A stretch of DNA of 64,000 nt from Candidatus Daviesbacteria bacterium (GTDB lineage Bacteria > Patescibacteria > Microgenomatia > Daviesbacterales > UBA10151): NCBI GenBank assembly GCA_016176335.1, contig JACOXI010000003.1, positions 372,001 through 436,000 on the forward strand, in the 5' to 3' direction. Below, in pieces: positions 16,638-26,430 of this stretch. The notes beneath the pieces are model-generated. The model was given only the letters and a program-made list of their open reading frames with translations, was not told where the DNA came from and made no database searches. Within the stretch, counting starts at the first letter, position 1, and every line of letters begins with the position of its first letter. A program made the translations under genes and the position numbers.

Positions 16638-17795
16638 ATGCTTAAAAACAAATTCATCTTGTTAGGTCTCATTTTGACGATTTTATTGATTTGTTTTCTT
16701 TTTATTGTACCCTTTACAAATCAAGAGAAGTATTTAATCAGGCTTTCTGAAATAGATAGATGTTTTAAAGACGGTCAAATTCCCTGTAGATGGGTTTTGG
16801 GTTTAGAAGATTTTTACGGATCTCCCATATTTAATTACCATGCTCCGCTGCCTTATTATTTTGGGGAACTTATTTTTTTTATCACCAACAACCTGACAAT
16901 TACCCTCAAAATAATATTCGCGGTTAGTCTAATAGGAAGCTATATATTCATGTATCTTTTTGCATACAAATTTCTAGGGAAATTCAGAGCCAATTCATCT
17001 GCGATTTTTTATACTGTGCTAGCTTTTTCAGCTATTATCTTATCCAATGAAGGATTAGGGTTAGCTTGGGGTCTGATGTTTTTTCCTTTAATTCTTTTAA
17101 ACTTAAACTTACTTTCACAAAAAATGAAAATTCAGAATTTTCTGTTTTCTTCTATATTTTTATCACTGCTAACACTCTCCGCAGATACAGCGCCTATTTT
17201 TCTTGGCTTAATTTTCCTGTGGGTAGGCTATCAATATATTCGGAAAAAAAGTTTCACTTTTCTTTTCTTGAGTCTATCATCAATAATATTTGCATTTTTA
17301 CTGTCCTCTTTTTATATTTTTCCCTCTGTTTTGGAAAGGAATTTAGTGCATAGCGTATCTATGAATGATCCGCTGCGTTTTTTGCCAAAATCAGTAGCAG
17401 AAAAACCGCAGATTGTGATAGATGCCAAGTACCAAATATTAACAGGGGATTCGGATGTTTCCAATTTTAAACAAGGTACTAATTGGTTGAGATTTGAAAC
17501 AAATACAAGAACGCATACCATTATTCGTTTATCCCAAGTTTATTTTCCACATTGGAAAATATTTATTGACGGAAAAGAAGCACAAGTTGAATATAAAAAC
17601 AACAGCTTAGGATTGATGACTATTATTTTAGGAGAAGGTAGCCACATTGTAGAAGGGAGATTGTTAGATACTCCGATACGTGCAGTCTCCAATATTGTAA
17701 CAGTAGTCTCGGTCATTGTTACTTTACTTTTATGGATAATTCAGTTTAAGAAGGTCCGTAACTCACTAAACTATTATAAAAAAAGAGTAAACTAA
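16638..17795 (+). CDS. degenerate PTPS-related paralog, internally deleted
   Basis: At 385 aa this is clearly related to the three PTPS-related genes upstream: IPCRWVLGLEDFYGSPIFNYH in the first third and FPHWKIFIDGKEA near the end. The acidic pair is lost: where the others have DDLQ or DDLH it reads NQEKYLIRL. The central block with the WGYG loop and several helices is missing; LERNL runs almost directly into the LRFLPKSV block (junction near 17350-17380). The frame is intact, so it may be a reduced accessory protein and not a dead gene, but transferase activity is doubtful. Confidence 0.7.
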   Translation: MLKNKFILLGLILTILLICFLFIVPFTNQEKYLIRLSEIDRCFKDGQIPCRWVLGLEDFYGSPIFNYHAPLPYYFGELIFFITNNLTITLKIIFAVSLIGSYIFMYLFAYKFLGKFRANSSAIFYTVLAFSAIILSNEGLGLAWGLMFFPLILLNLNLLSQKMKIQNFLFSSIFLSLLTLSADTAPIFLGLIFLWVGYQYIRKKSFTFLFLSLSSIIFAFLLSSFYIFPSVLERNLVHSVSMNDPLRFLPKSVAEKPQIVIDAKYQILTGDSDVSNFKQGTNWLRFETNTRTHTIIRLSQVYFPHWKIFIDGKEAQVEYKNNSLGLMTIILGEGSHIVEGRLLDTPIRAVSNIVTVVSVIVTLLLWIIQFKKVRNSLNYYKKRVN

Positions 17796-17805
17796 ATATA
17801 AAAAA

Positions 17806-19287
17806 ATGGCTGAAAGCGTTGAGCAGTTAGATCCAACTCAAGAGTTAACTACAGATGTTGTAAAAAAAAGGGCAGTTAGGGGAGCTGCCATTTTAACAGG
17901 CAGAAATATTTTGATTCAGGCTATTTCTTTTTTCTCCACAGCTCTTTTAACGGTATTTTTACTGCCTTCGGAGTTTGGAGTATTTTTTCTCGTCTCGGCA
18001 GTTATTAATTTTATGGCATATTTTGGAGATATTGGTTTTGCAGCTGCTTTAATTCAAAAAAAAGATCAGCTGACAGAAGAAGATCTCAAAACCGTATTTA
18101 CCGCCCAGCAGGTATTAGTGGTAGTAATTTTAATCGCAGTCTTCATTATGACCCCTTTACTTCAAAATATTTATAACTTGGATTATAAAGCTATATTGTT
18201 ACTTTGGGCTTTAGGTTTTTCTCTCCTGATGTCTTCACTTAAAACAATTCCTACAGTCTTAATGGAGCGAAGACTGGAGTTTAACAAATATGTTGTGCCA
18301 CAGATTGCAGAAACAATTATTTTTAATATAACTGCGGTTTTACTTGCATGGATGGGTTTTGGAGTGACAAGCTATACAGTTGCCGTAATTTTAAGAAGTT
18401 TTTCAGGACTGATTATTACATATTTCATACAGCCTTGGATTCCATCCTTTTCTTTTTCAAAGCAGGCTTTTAAATCAGTACTAAAATTTGGAGTCCCATA
18501 TCAGGCAAACACTTTGCTTGCTATGGTGAAAGATGATGGAATGATTTTATTTTTGGGAAGTATTTTAGGGCCTTCTGGAGTAGGGCTGTTGGGTTGGGCA
18601 CAAAAGTGGGCATATGCACCTTTAAGATTTTTTATGGATCAGGTGATTAAAGTCACATTTCCCGCTTTCTCCAGACTTCAAGATCAAAAACAAGAACTAT
18701 CAAATGCGGTTTCAAAATCTATCTTCTTTGTTAGTATTCTGGTTTTCCCATCCCTTGTTATGTTAAATCTCTTGGCACCAACCTTGGTTGAAATTATTCC
18801 AAAATATACTAAATGGAACCCTGCTTTAACCGCGTTACTGTTTATTAGCGTTACTTCCGCTTTGGCGTCCATTACAACACCGCTGACAAATACTTTAAAT
18901 GCCATAGGAAAAATTTCCATAACTTTTAGATTGATGATAATGTGGACAGTGACTACTTGGATTTTTGTTCCGTTTCTTACCATAAAATACGGATTAAACG
19001 GGGCGGCTACGGGTTTCACAATCGTTGGTTTGACATCTGTTGTTGCACTTTTCGTTATTTCCAAATATGTAAGTATTAATTACATTCAAAGTGTGGGAAA
19101 ACCTGTTCTTGCAACAATTACCATGGGACTTTTGGTATTTTTTGTCCGCTCCATTATCGGAACCTCGCTTACTCAAGTTATTTTAATGGTTGCAGTAGGT
19201 CTTATTTCGTATACACTATCTTTATTTGTTTTAGAACCTAATATACTAGCTAGTTTTAAAAAACTATTCATTAAGAAAGCAGAATGA
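17806..19287 (+). CDS. Wzx-type polysaccharide flippase (MOP superfamily)
   Basis: This 493 aa protein has about 12-14 hydrophobic segments. The N-terminal block RGAAILTGRNILIQAI, LPSEFGVFFLVSAVI and FGDIGFAAALIQ is typical of Wzx/WzxC lipid-linked oligosaccharide flippases, as is LGWAQKWAYAPLRF in the middle. It would move undecaprenyl-PP-linked oligosaccharide from the inner to the outer membrane face. It sits between the PTPS-related array and the deacetylase fusion, and its stop overlaps the next start (ATGA). A second flippase of different sequence lies at 38.7 kb. Confidence 0.88.
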   Translation: MAESVEQLDPTQELTTDVVKKRAVRGAAILTGRNILIQAISFFSTALLTVFLLPSEFGVFFLVSAVINFMAYFGDIGFAAALIQKKDQLTEEDLKTVFTAQQVLVVVILIAVFIMTPLLQNIYNLDYKAILLLWALGFSLLMSSLKTIPTVLMERRLEFNKYVVPQIAETIIFNITAVLLAWMGFGVTSYTVAVILRSFSGLIITYFIQPWIPSFSFSKQAFKSVLKFGVPYQANTLLAMVKDDGMILFLGSILGPSGVGLLGWAQKWAYAPLRFFMDQVIKVTFPAFSRLQDQKQELSNAVSKSIFFVSILVFPSLVMLNLLAPTLVEIIPKYTKWNPALTALLFISVTSALASITTPLTNTLNAIGKISITFRLMIMWTVTTWIFVPFLTIKYGLNGAATGFTIVGLTSVVALFVISKYVSINYIQSVGKPVLATITMGLLVFFVRSIIGTSLTQVILMVAVGLISYTLSLFVLEPNILASFKKLFIKKAE

Positions 19288-22200
19288 TTAAATTAGCAGT
19301 TACAATCTTATCTTTACTTTTTTTAGCCATAAACCCATTTGCAGTATTGGCAAACACTAACTCGTTCGTTTCAGTTGTAAATCCCATAAGAGGATCGGAT
19401 TTTTGGGAAGATAAAGCACAAAATCCAAAAACAGCGGTCACGGGCCAAATGGACATTTTGGATAAATTTAATATTCCTGCAACTTGGCTGATAAGATATG
19501 ACGCTTTATTCGAAACCGAGATTATAAACAAGTTGAAAGATGCGGCAGATGACGAGAAAGGGATATTTTTGGAAATTACCCCGACTTTTACAAAAGATGC
19601 TGATGTTGGCTATCACAAGTCGGAAAACTGGCATGATGCCGGCAGTTCTTTTCTTTCCGGTTATGAAAGGGATGAAAGGATCAAACTTATTGATAAGGCA
19701 TTTGCAAAGTTCAAAGACACATTCGGAATCTATCCGAAATCGGTGGGCGCCTGGTGGATTGACGCTTTTTCCCTTTCGTACATGCAGGAAAAATACGGAG
19801 TAGTTTCGGCCCTCATCGTTGCCGATCAGTATACAACCGATAATTATCAAATCTGGGGACAATTTTGGTCAACTCCTTATTACCCGTCCAAAAATAATAT
19901 TTTGCATCCTGCTCAAACTGCCGCAAACAGATTGCCTGTTGTGATGACCCAATGGGCTGCTCGAGATCCGGTCAACGCTTATGGAAGGGGAGTAGAAGAG
20001 AGTACTTTCAGCATTCAGGCGAATGATTATACTGACTACCACAATTTGAACACAAGCTACTTCTCATCGATGGTGGATATTTATACCAAGCAGCAGTTTA
20101 ACCAATTTGGGCATTTAACAGTGGGATTGGAAAATTCATATCCTTGGAAAAAGTATGCGAATGAATATAAAAACCAGATGAAAGTTTTGAGAGAAAAAAG
20201 TAACCAAGGACAGTTCTCCTTAGTGACAATGGAAAGCTTTGCCAATAGGTATAAAAATACATTTCCCGATCTTTCTCCCACTCAAATAATTGTTGCCGAT
20301 GATTCCTTGGGTGGTTTCAAAAAAGCGGTTTGGTTTATGAATCCGTATTATCGGGTCGGCTGGTTTTACAACCAGGAAGGAAGTGTAATACGCGATATCC
20401 GCCAATACATTGACGGCGAAGAAGAACTTTGTTTTGTCCGAAGATGCGATGAAGTTAATTTTGGAACTTTTGCCACCAGAGTTTTGGATGAGGTGACTTA
20501 CGGGAATAATTGGATAATAGATGGCGGGAAAATTTCTGATTTTAATGTTTTGAAAAAAGGCGATAATTTTGTCATAACATACTTAAATGAAGTAGGAAAC
20601 TTACGAACTATAAAGTTTTTGCCTCGGGATATTAGTGTTGATGAAAAAATTTCATCAATTGATGGTGCAATTTTGGATGCAATCAAACAGGATACGGTAG
20701 AACAAAAAAAGCAGAGTGAATTTAAGGAAGGCGGCTTTTATTGGGGTCCTATTAGCGTATTATCAAAGATAATTAAATTCTCATTTTTCCTACTGATAGT
20801 ATATTTGGTGCCAGGATTGGTTTTGACGGATAAATTATTTAACAAAGATAGTCCTTCGGTTTATTTAAAACGGGTATTTCTAGCGCTGATCACAGGTTTT
20901 GTTTTACTGACTGGTGCATTCTATATTTTTAGCCTGTTAAATCTAAGATTCCTGATTTTCGTTTATATCTTATTATTCTCATTTGTGTTTTTAAAGCTAA
21001 AACTTTTTTACCTACTTAAGATTAGGATACCTAAACCTGCTGACAAACTTACTTTGGCAACTGTTGTGCTGGTTATTGCAGGAGTAATTTTCCAAAATAT
21101 ACCCAGCTTTAAAAATGGTTTGGTTTTTCCGTTCGGAATGGGATTTTGGGGTCCGAATACACATGATGGAATCTGGCACATAAGTTTGATAAACCAACTG
21201 ATTAAGGGGTTGCCTGCCGGGAATCCTATCTTTGCAGATACAATACTTAAAAATTACCATTTTTTCTATGATTTATTAATCGCAGCTACAGCATACCTTA
21301 CTAAGATACCTATTTTAGATTTGGTTTTCAGATTCTATCCAATCTTGTTCTCATTATCTTTGGGAGTAGGTACTTATTTTTTAGCAACTACTCTTTCGAA
21401 AAGCAGAATTGCAGTAATTCTTAGCCTTTACTTTGTTTATTTTGCAGGAAGTTTTGGCTGGATTGTGGAATATATAAAACAAAAAAGTTTTGGCGGAGAA
21501 TCTGCATTTTGGGCTAATCAATCAATCTCGTTTAACTTAAATCCGCCTTTTGCGGTATCTTTGCTAATTATCATTGCTTTGCTTCTCCTTCTACATGGCA
21601 AGGAATCAAAAAGTTTAAAGGGAATCTTGGTAGCATCACTTCTGGCAGGTAGTTTAGTTGGATTTAAAGCGTATGGGGCAGTTTTAATTTTGGGTGCGTT
21701 ACTCTCTATAGCAATTGTAAATATACTGAAGAAGGATTTATCATATCTTTTAATTTTTTTCTTTTCATCAATTCTCACATCCTTAATATTTTTCTTAAAT
21801 TTCCAACCCAGCCAGCAACTGATAATTTTTTCTCCATTTTGGTTTATTCATTCCATGATTGATTCGCCCGATAGGATTGGGTGGGTCAGGTTATCTATTG
21901 CGAGAACTGTGGGTTTTGAAACAAGAAACTGGTTTAAGTTGATATCCGCGGAAGTCATAAGCCTGACCTTATTCATTGTGGGAAATTTAGGAATGAGGAT
22001 TTTAAGCATTGGATCTTTAATAAAAATCAAAAGTATAATTAAAGATCATAATCTTTTGTTTATTTTAGTATTTTCGATATTATCAATATTTATTCCCATA
22101 CTTTTTATACAATCCGGAAATCCCTGGAATACGATTCAATTTTTTTACTACGGTCTTTACGTAACCGCAGTAGTAAGCGGCATTGTTTTATCTTCTTTGA

Positions 22201-22709
22201 TTTTTAATTTGCCTAGGGCACTATCTTTTTTAATAATAGTTTTCGTATTAATATTGACGCCGATTAACTCAATTACCACCGCAAGCTATTACACTAATTA
22301 CTTACCACATGGCAGAATTGATGGGAAAGAATTAGAGGCCTTAACATATTTATCTTTGCAAAAAGATGGTACGGTACTCACATACCCCTACGACAAAAAA
22401 CTAAAGGTTAAAATATCAGAACCCTGGCCTCTATTTGCCTATGATAGCACGGCATATGTATCCGCCTTATCAAACAAGGCCACTTTTCTGGAAGATGAGC
22501 CGCAAAATCAAATTCTTTTGACAGATTATAAAAAAAGATTAGTTGCTTCAAAAGATTTCTTTTTGAAACCGCAAGCAAACTTCATGAAAGAGAATAATAT
22601 CCAATATATTTATTTACCTAAAAAATTTAATATGAGAATGAGTGAAAATCTATTATCTGTTGAAAATATTTTTGAAAATGAAGAAGTAATTATCTACAAA
22701 GTAAAATAA
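19284..22709 (+). CDS. secreted polysaccharide-deacetylase-like domain fused to a GT-C membrane transferase
   Basis: This 1141 aa protein starts with a signal-type helix (1-24, ending FAVLAN). Residues about 30-340 look like a polysaccharide-deacetylase (NodB-like) barrel: RGSDFW, FNIPATWLIRYD, GYHKSENWHD (H111, H117; compare the metal H-x3/5-H of the family), YERDERIKLIDKAFAKFK and IYPKSVGAWWID. A further soluble part runs to about 495. Then come about 12 hydrophobic segments with THDGIWHISLINQLI (626 onward) in the outer loop, shared with the next gene. This suggests one chain that adds and trims surface sugars (inference). The family fit of the N-terminus is moderate. Confidence 0.7.
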   Translation: MIKLAVTILSLLFLAINPFAVLANTNSFVSVVNPIRGSDFWEDKAQNPKTAVTGQMDILDKFNIPATWLIRYDALFETEIINKLKDAADDEKGIFLEITPTFTKDADVGYHKSENWHDAGSSFLSGYERDERIKLIDKAFAKFKDTFGIYPKSVGAWWIDAFSLSYMQEKYGVVSALIVADQYTTDNYQIWGQFWSTPYYPSKNNILHPAQTAANRLPVVMTQWAARDPVNAYGRGVEESTFSIQANDYTDYHNLNTSYFSSMVDIYTKQQFNQFGHLTVGLENSYPWKKYANEYKNQMKVLREKSNQGQFSLVTMESFANRYKNTFPDLSPTQIIVADDSLGGFKKAVWFMNPYYRVGWFYNQEGSVIRDIRQYIDGEEELCFVRRCDEVNFGTFATRVLDEVTYGNNWIIDGGKISDFNVLKKGDNFVITYLNEVGNLRTIKFLPRDISVDEKISSIDGAILDAIKQDTVEQKKQSEFKEGGFYWGPISVLSKIIKFSFFLLIVYLVPGLVLTDKLFNKDSPSVYLKRVFLALITGFVLLTGAFYIFSLLNLRFLIFVYILLFSFVFLKLKLFYLLKIRIPKPADKLTLATVVLVIAGVIFQNIPSFKNGLVFPFGMGFWGPNTHDGIWHISLINQLIKGLPAGNPIFADTILKNYHFFYDLLIAATAYLTKIPILDLVFRFYPILFSLSLGVGTYFLATTLSKSRIAVILSLYFVYFAGSFGWIVEYIKQKSFGGESAFWANQSISFNLNPPFAVSLLIIIALLLLLHGKESKSLKGILVASLLAGSLVGFKAYGAVLILGALLSIAIVNILKKDLSYLLIFFFSSILTSLIFFLNFQPSQQLIIFSPFWFIHSMIDSPDRIGWVRLSIARTVGFETRNWFKLISAEVISLTLFIVGNLGMRILSIGSLIKIKSIIKDHNLLFILVFSILSIFIPILFIQSGNPWNTIQFFYYGLYVTAVVSGIVLSSLIFNLPRALSFLIIVFVLILTPINSITTASYYTNYLPHGRIDGKELEALTYLSLQKDGTVLTYPYDKKLKVKISEPWPLFAYDSTAYVSALSNKATFLEDEPQNQILLTDYKKRLVASKDFFLKPQANFMKENNIQYIYLPKKFNMRMSENLLSVENIFENEEVIIYKVK

Positions 22710-22716
22710 TACTAAT

Positions 22717-24735
22717 ATGTATCAACTATTTCAAACAACAGTATTTTTTCTATTATTTATTGTTCTTTCAATTGTAGTTTTCTATATACCGGGATTCGCA
22801 GTAGTAGCCAGAATTAGAAAACAATTAGAAGATCAAGAGATTATTACATTATCTTTGGCATTGGGAATTGTTATTTTCGTTTTATCTGCCATTATTTTAG
22901 CTTTGCTAAATACTAGATACCTTTTATTACCTTTAATAATATTTCTAAATTTGTTTATTATTTCAAAAAATAAATTAGCTGCATTTTCCCCATGGAAAAT
23001 ATTTATTAAAAATAAAATACTTCTAATATTGATAGTATTGGGAATTCTAACTCAAGGATTTATTAATTTTCCCAGCGGTTATTTATATAAAGATGGTCTT
23101 CAATTTTGGAGTTCACAAGGTCATGATGGTCTCTGGCATGTAGCCTCAATGGAAGTAATTAAAAAGTCTATTCCTCCCCAAAACCCTGTTTTTTCAGGCG
23201 AACCACTTTATAACTATCATTATTTAGTTGATGGTTTAATGGGGGAATTTGCAAGAATTTTTCCTTTTTTCTCAACATTGGATTTATATTTTAGATTTTT
23301 CCCGGTAATTTTTTCACTCCTTATAGGGATAAGCGTTTTTGCATTTGTCAGAAGATGGCAAGAAAATCTTAAAATTGGGTATCTTGCTTTATTCTTTACT
23401 TATTTTGTTGGAAGTTTTGGCTATGTGGTAACTTTTATAAGAAGTGGAAATATTTTTGGAGGCGAGACTATTTTTTGGGCAGCACAACAGAATACTCTTT
23501 TGGGTAATCCCCCTCATGCGATTTCTCATGGTTTGCTGGCAGCCTTTTTCTTAAGCTTTTTATTTTATCTAAAGGAAAGAAAAACGATTTGGGTTGTAGT
23601 ATCTTTTTTAATTGGTTCAACTTTAGCTGGTTTTAAAGTTTCAGGAGGATTTGTGATGTTAATGGGACTTGGAGCTGCTGCTTTAATTGATTTTATAAAC
23701 AAGCGAAAATTCTTGAGTTTGCTGTTGCCTTTTCTGTTGGGAATGTCTAATTTTCTAACTTTTAAATGGATGACATCTAATGGGAGTTCATTTTTAATGT
23801 TTTTACCTTGGTGGTTTGTTAGAACGATGATTGTAGATAAACTTGGCTGGATGGATTTAGAGTTAAGACGCCAGCACTACCTTTCAAAGGGTACATGGAA
23901 TGCATATCTTCGGGTTTTACAACTTGAGTTAATTGCACTTGCGATCTTTATTTTAGGTAATTTAGGCATGAGATTTTTAGGAATAATTGAGGTAATCAGA
24001 AAATTTATCTTAAGACAGGGGACATTTTTAAAAGATCCTATTGAAGTCATGCTTATTGTAACCATGTTAACAGGACTTATTATGCCGATGTTATTTGTTC
24101 AAAAAGGACTCATCTATAATAATATTCAGTTCATGCAATATTTTCTTTTTATATTCGGTTTTTACGGGGCAATATCAACGTATAAAGTTCTGAACTATTT
24201 TAAGAATAAAGTAATTAAACTGATAGTCATTGGATTGATAATCGTTTTTTCCATACCCACAGTAATAGGTAACTTAGTTGAGTTGTATGGTCCAGGCAGG
24301 GCCCCCTTGGCCAAAATAACTAATTCCGATCTTGAAGCGCTTCAATACTTAAAGCAAAACTCCAAGAAAGATGCGGTCATATTAACCGTGCCTTATAATC
24401 CATTTTTAAGGGATAAATTTACAAACCAACCATGGCCAATCTATGCTTGGTATGATACCCCTTATGTTTCTGCTATTACTGGTAGGTTTTCTTATCTTGC
24501 TTCTGAACATGTCAGGCTTTTATTTTATCCATCAACAGAAGAAAGAATAAAAAATAAGATTAAGTTTTTTGAGCAATCAGATTTTTCTTGGAATAGGCAA
24601 TTTCTAAAAAATGAAAGAATAAGCTATATTTATGCGGCACAAGATGAACTGATCAAACCCCTTGATATACAAAAAAACAATTTGGAAATATTTTTTGAAA
24701 ATAATGAGATAATTATATTCAAAGTGAAATCCTAA
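22717..24735 (+). CDS. GT-C-like membrane protein, stand-alone paralog of the fusion's membrane half
   Basis: This 672 aa polytopic protein matches the C-terminal 650 residues of the preceding gene without the deacetylase-like part. Shared blocks are GHDGLWHVASMEVIKKSI (H136 onward; HDGIWH in the fusion), NYHYLVDGL / NYHFFYDLL, FRFFPVIFSLLIGI, YFVGSFGYVVTFI, GGETIFWAAQ and NPPHAISHG. Both end with a soluble tail that contains EPWP or QPWP. The HDG(L/I)WH loop takes the place of the acidic DE/DD loop of other GT-C enzymes here. Seven bases separate it from the fusion gene. Function as a transferase is inferred. Confidence 0.65.
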   Translation: MYQLFQTTVFFLLFIVLSIVVFYIPGFAVVARIRKQLEDQEIITLSLALGIVIFVLSAIILALLNTRYLLLPLIIFLNLFIISKNKLAAFSPWKIFIKNKILLILIVLGILTQGFINFPSGYLYKDGLQFWSSQGHDGLWHVASMEVIKKSIPPQNPVFSGEPLYNYHYLVDGLMGEFARIFPFFSTLDLYFRFFPVIFSLLIGISVFAFVRRWQENLKIGYLALFFTYFVGSFGYVVTFIRSGNIFGGETIFWAAQQNTLLGNPPHAISHGLLAAFFLSFLFYLKERKTIWVVVSFLIGSTLAGFKVSGGFVMLMGLGAAALIDFINKRKFLSLLLPFLLGMSNFLTFKWMTSNGSSFLMFLPWWFVRTMIVDKLGWMDLELRRQHYLSKGTWNAYLRVLQLELIALAIFILGNLGMRFLGIIEVIRKFILRQGTFLKDPIEVMLIVTMLTGLIMPMLFVQKGLIYNNIQFMQYFLFIFGFYGAISTYKVLNYFKNKVIKLIVIGLIIVFSIPTVIGNLVELYGPGRAPLAKITNSDLEALQYLKQNSKKDAVILTVPYNPFLRDKFTNQPWPIYAWYDTPYVSAITGRFSYLASEHVRLLFYPSTEERIKNKIKFFEQSDFSWNRQFLKNERISYIYAAQDELIKPLDIQKNNLEIFFENNEIIIFKVKS

Positions 24736-24736
24736 G

Positions 24737-26416
24737 ATGACAAAGAAAACATTTTTGTTGGTTTTAATATTAGCCTTGGCTACAATTTTGAGAATTTGGA
24801 AGCTGGATTCAGTTCCAGTGTCACTGTTTGGTGATGAGCTCGATGTTGGTTACCATGCTTATTCAATTTTAAAAACCGGCAAAGATTACACAGGCAATAC
24901 AGCATTATTTTATGTTAACTCGATTGCAGACAAGAAAGCCCCCCTTTATTCATATTTAGCAGTTCCTACTGTAGGAATTTTTGGAATATCTCCTTTAGGT
25001 GTTCGTTTACCAGCTAGCCTATTTGGAATTTTGGGAGTATTACTTATTTTTTATGTTGTTAAGCTCATAACTTCTGAAAATATTGGTTTGATCTCTGCTG
25101 TACTGTTGGCTGTTTCTCCCTGGCATATTCAATTTTCTCGTTGGGGATTGGAACACACCTTAATGTTAGGATTATTTTTAGCAGGTATTTATTTTTTCTT
25201 TAAAAGTTTATCAAAAAATAAATGGTTGTTGGTATCTAGTGTCTGTTTTGCACTCACACCTTATGCTTATCATGCAGCAAAAATTTTTCTCCCCTTAATT
25301 TTAGTTGTTATGCTGATGATATTTTGGCGAGAGCTTAAAAAAGTCTCAAAAAGTTATTTCATAGTTTCCACATTATTGATATTGATAATTGCTGGACCAG
25401 TAATCATAAGTAGCATTTTTGGAAATACCGCAGAACGTTTTAATTCTTTATCTATCTTGAGCGACTCTAAGAATGTTGGGGAGATAGGTTTTGATAGAGT
25501 CAAAGATATTCAGATGGAATCGCCTTTTGGTAGGCTATTTCATAATAAAATCACACTGCTTTTGGGAAAAATTGGAGAGAATTATTTTCGTTCTTTTTCA
25601 ACAGAATTTCTATTCATCAGAGGAGATATTAATTTAAGACATTCAATTCTACAAAACGGTGAATTTTATAAGTATCAACTTTTCTTTTTAATTTTGGGAT
25701 TAATATTTTTTACAGCTAAAATACCGAATCAAAAATACAAACTTTTTATAATATCTTGGTTACTTTTGTCCCCTTTTCCTGCTATGGTTACAACAGAGGG
25801 TGGTAATCATGCTGCAAGATTGTTCTTTATGCTACCAGTGCTGATAATCATTATCGCTACAGGAATATACTATAGTTATTTTACTTTAAGTAAAAAATTC
25901 CAAAGAATGTACATATTGGGTATGGCTTTATTGATTTTGTTAAGCTTTTTGTTTTACCAACATAATTATTGGATACACTATCCTTGGGATTCAGAGAGAT
26001 GGTGGCAGGCAGGGTTTAAAGAGGCGATTCAATCAGTGGTTTCAGAAAGCAAAAATTATGATAAAGTGATTATCAGCCAAGCTGACGAACCGGCTCTGAT
26101 TTCTTTCCTTGGTTACTCTGAATATCCTCCAGATCAATTTCAACAGAAGTACCCTTTAACTTCAGAAGATGTACCAAGTTTTGGCTCAATATCAAAACTG
26201 GATAAATATCATTTTCCTTCCATTGGAAAGGGAACCGATCTTTATAGCTTAGGATCTGTTTTACCTCCTAAAACTTTATACCTTGCTACAATAAAAGAGA
26301 TAAATTTAAATCTTATACGTGAGCCGGAGCGTGTCCCAAAAGATCTTAAACTGATTAAATCAATCACTTATCCTTCAGGTGACCCTGCTTTTTATCTTTT
26401 CCAGAAAGCAATATAA
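24737..26416 (+). CDS. GT39/ArnT-like glycosyltransferase, paralog A
   Basis: This 559 aa polytopic protein has the COG1807-type N-terminus: a first helix, LRIWKLDSVPVSLFGDE with D33-E34, GYHAYSILKTGKDYTG, PLYSYLAVP, SPWHIQFSRWGLE and GNHAARLFFMLP, then a soluble tail from about 420. It is one of four close paralogs; the others are the tandem genes at 32053, 33688 and 35292. It probably uses polyprenyl-phosphate sugar at the outer membrane face. One base separates it from the upstream gene and there is no Shine-Dalgarno. Confidence 0.82.
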   Translation: MTKKTFLLVLILALATILRIWKLDSVPVSLFGDELDVGYHAYSILKTGKDYTGNTALFYVNSIADKKAPLYSYLAVPTVGIFGISPLGVRLPASLFGILGVLLIFYVVKLITSENIGLISAVLLAVSPWHIQFSRWGLEHTLMLGLFLAGIYFFFKSLSKNKWLLVSSVCFALTPYAYHAAKIFLPLILVVMLMIFWRELKKVSKSYFIVSTLLILIIAGPVIISSIFGNTAERFNSLSILSDSKNVGEIGFDRVKDIQMESPFGRLFHNKITLLLGKIGENYFRSFSTEFLFIRGDINLRHSILQNGEFYKYQLFFLILGLIFFTAKIPNQKYKLFIISWLLLSPFPAMVTTEGGNHAARLFFMLPVLIIIIATGIYYSYFTLSKKFQRMYILGMALLILLSFLFYQHNYWIHYPWDSERWWQAGFKEAIQSVVSESKNYDKVIISQADEPALISFLGYSEYPPDQFQQKYPLTSEDVPSFGSISKLDKYHFPSIGKGTDLYSLGSVLPPKTLYLATIKEINLNLIREPERVPKDLKLIKSITYPSGDPAFYLFQKAI

Positions 26417-26430
26417 TTAACATTAGTATT

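Noticed and set aside
16638..17795. Frameshift explaining the short PTPS-related gene
   Set aside because: The missing central part is not found in another frame; the DNA itself is shorter, so it is a deletion.
26412..26417. TATAAT before the first WaaE-like gene as a promoter
   Set aside because: It overlaps the TAA stop of the upstream gene, has no -35 and gives a leader unlike the others; chance in AT-rich DNA is likely.
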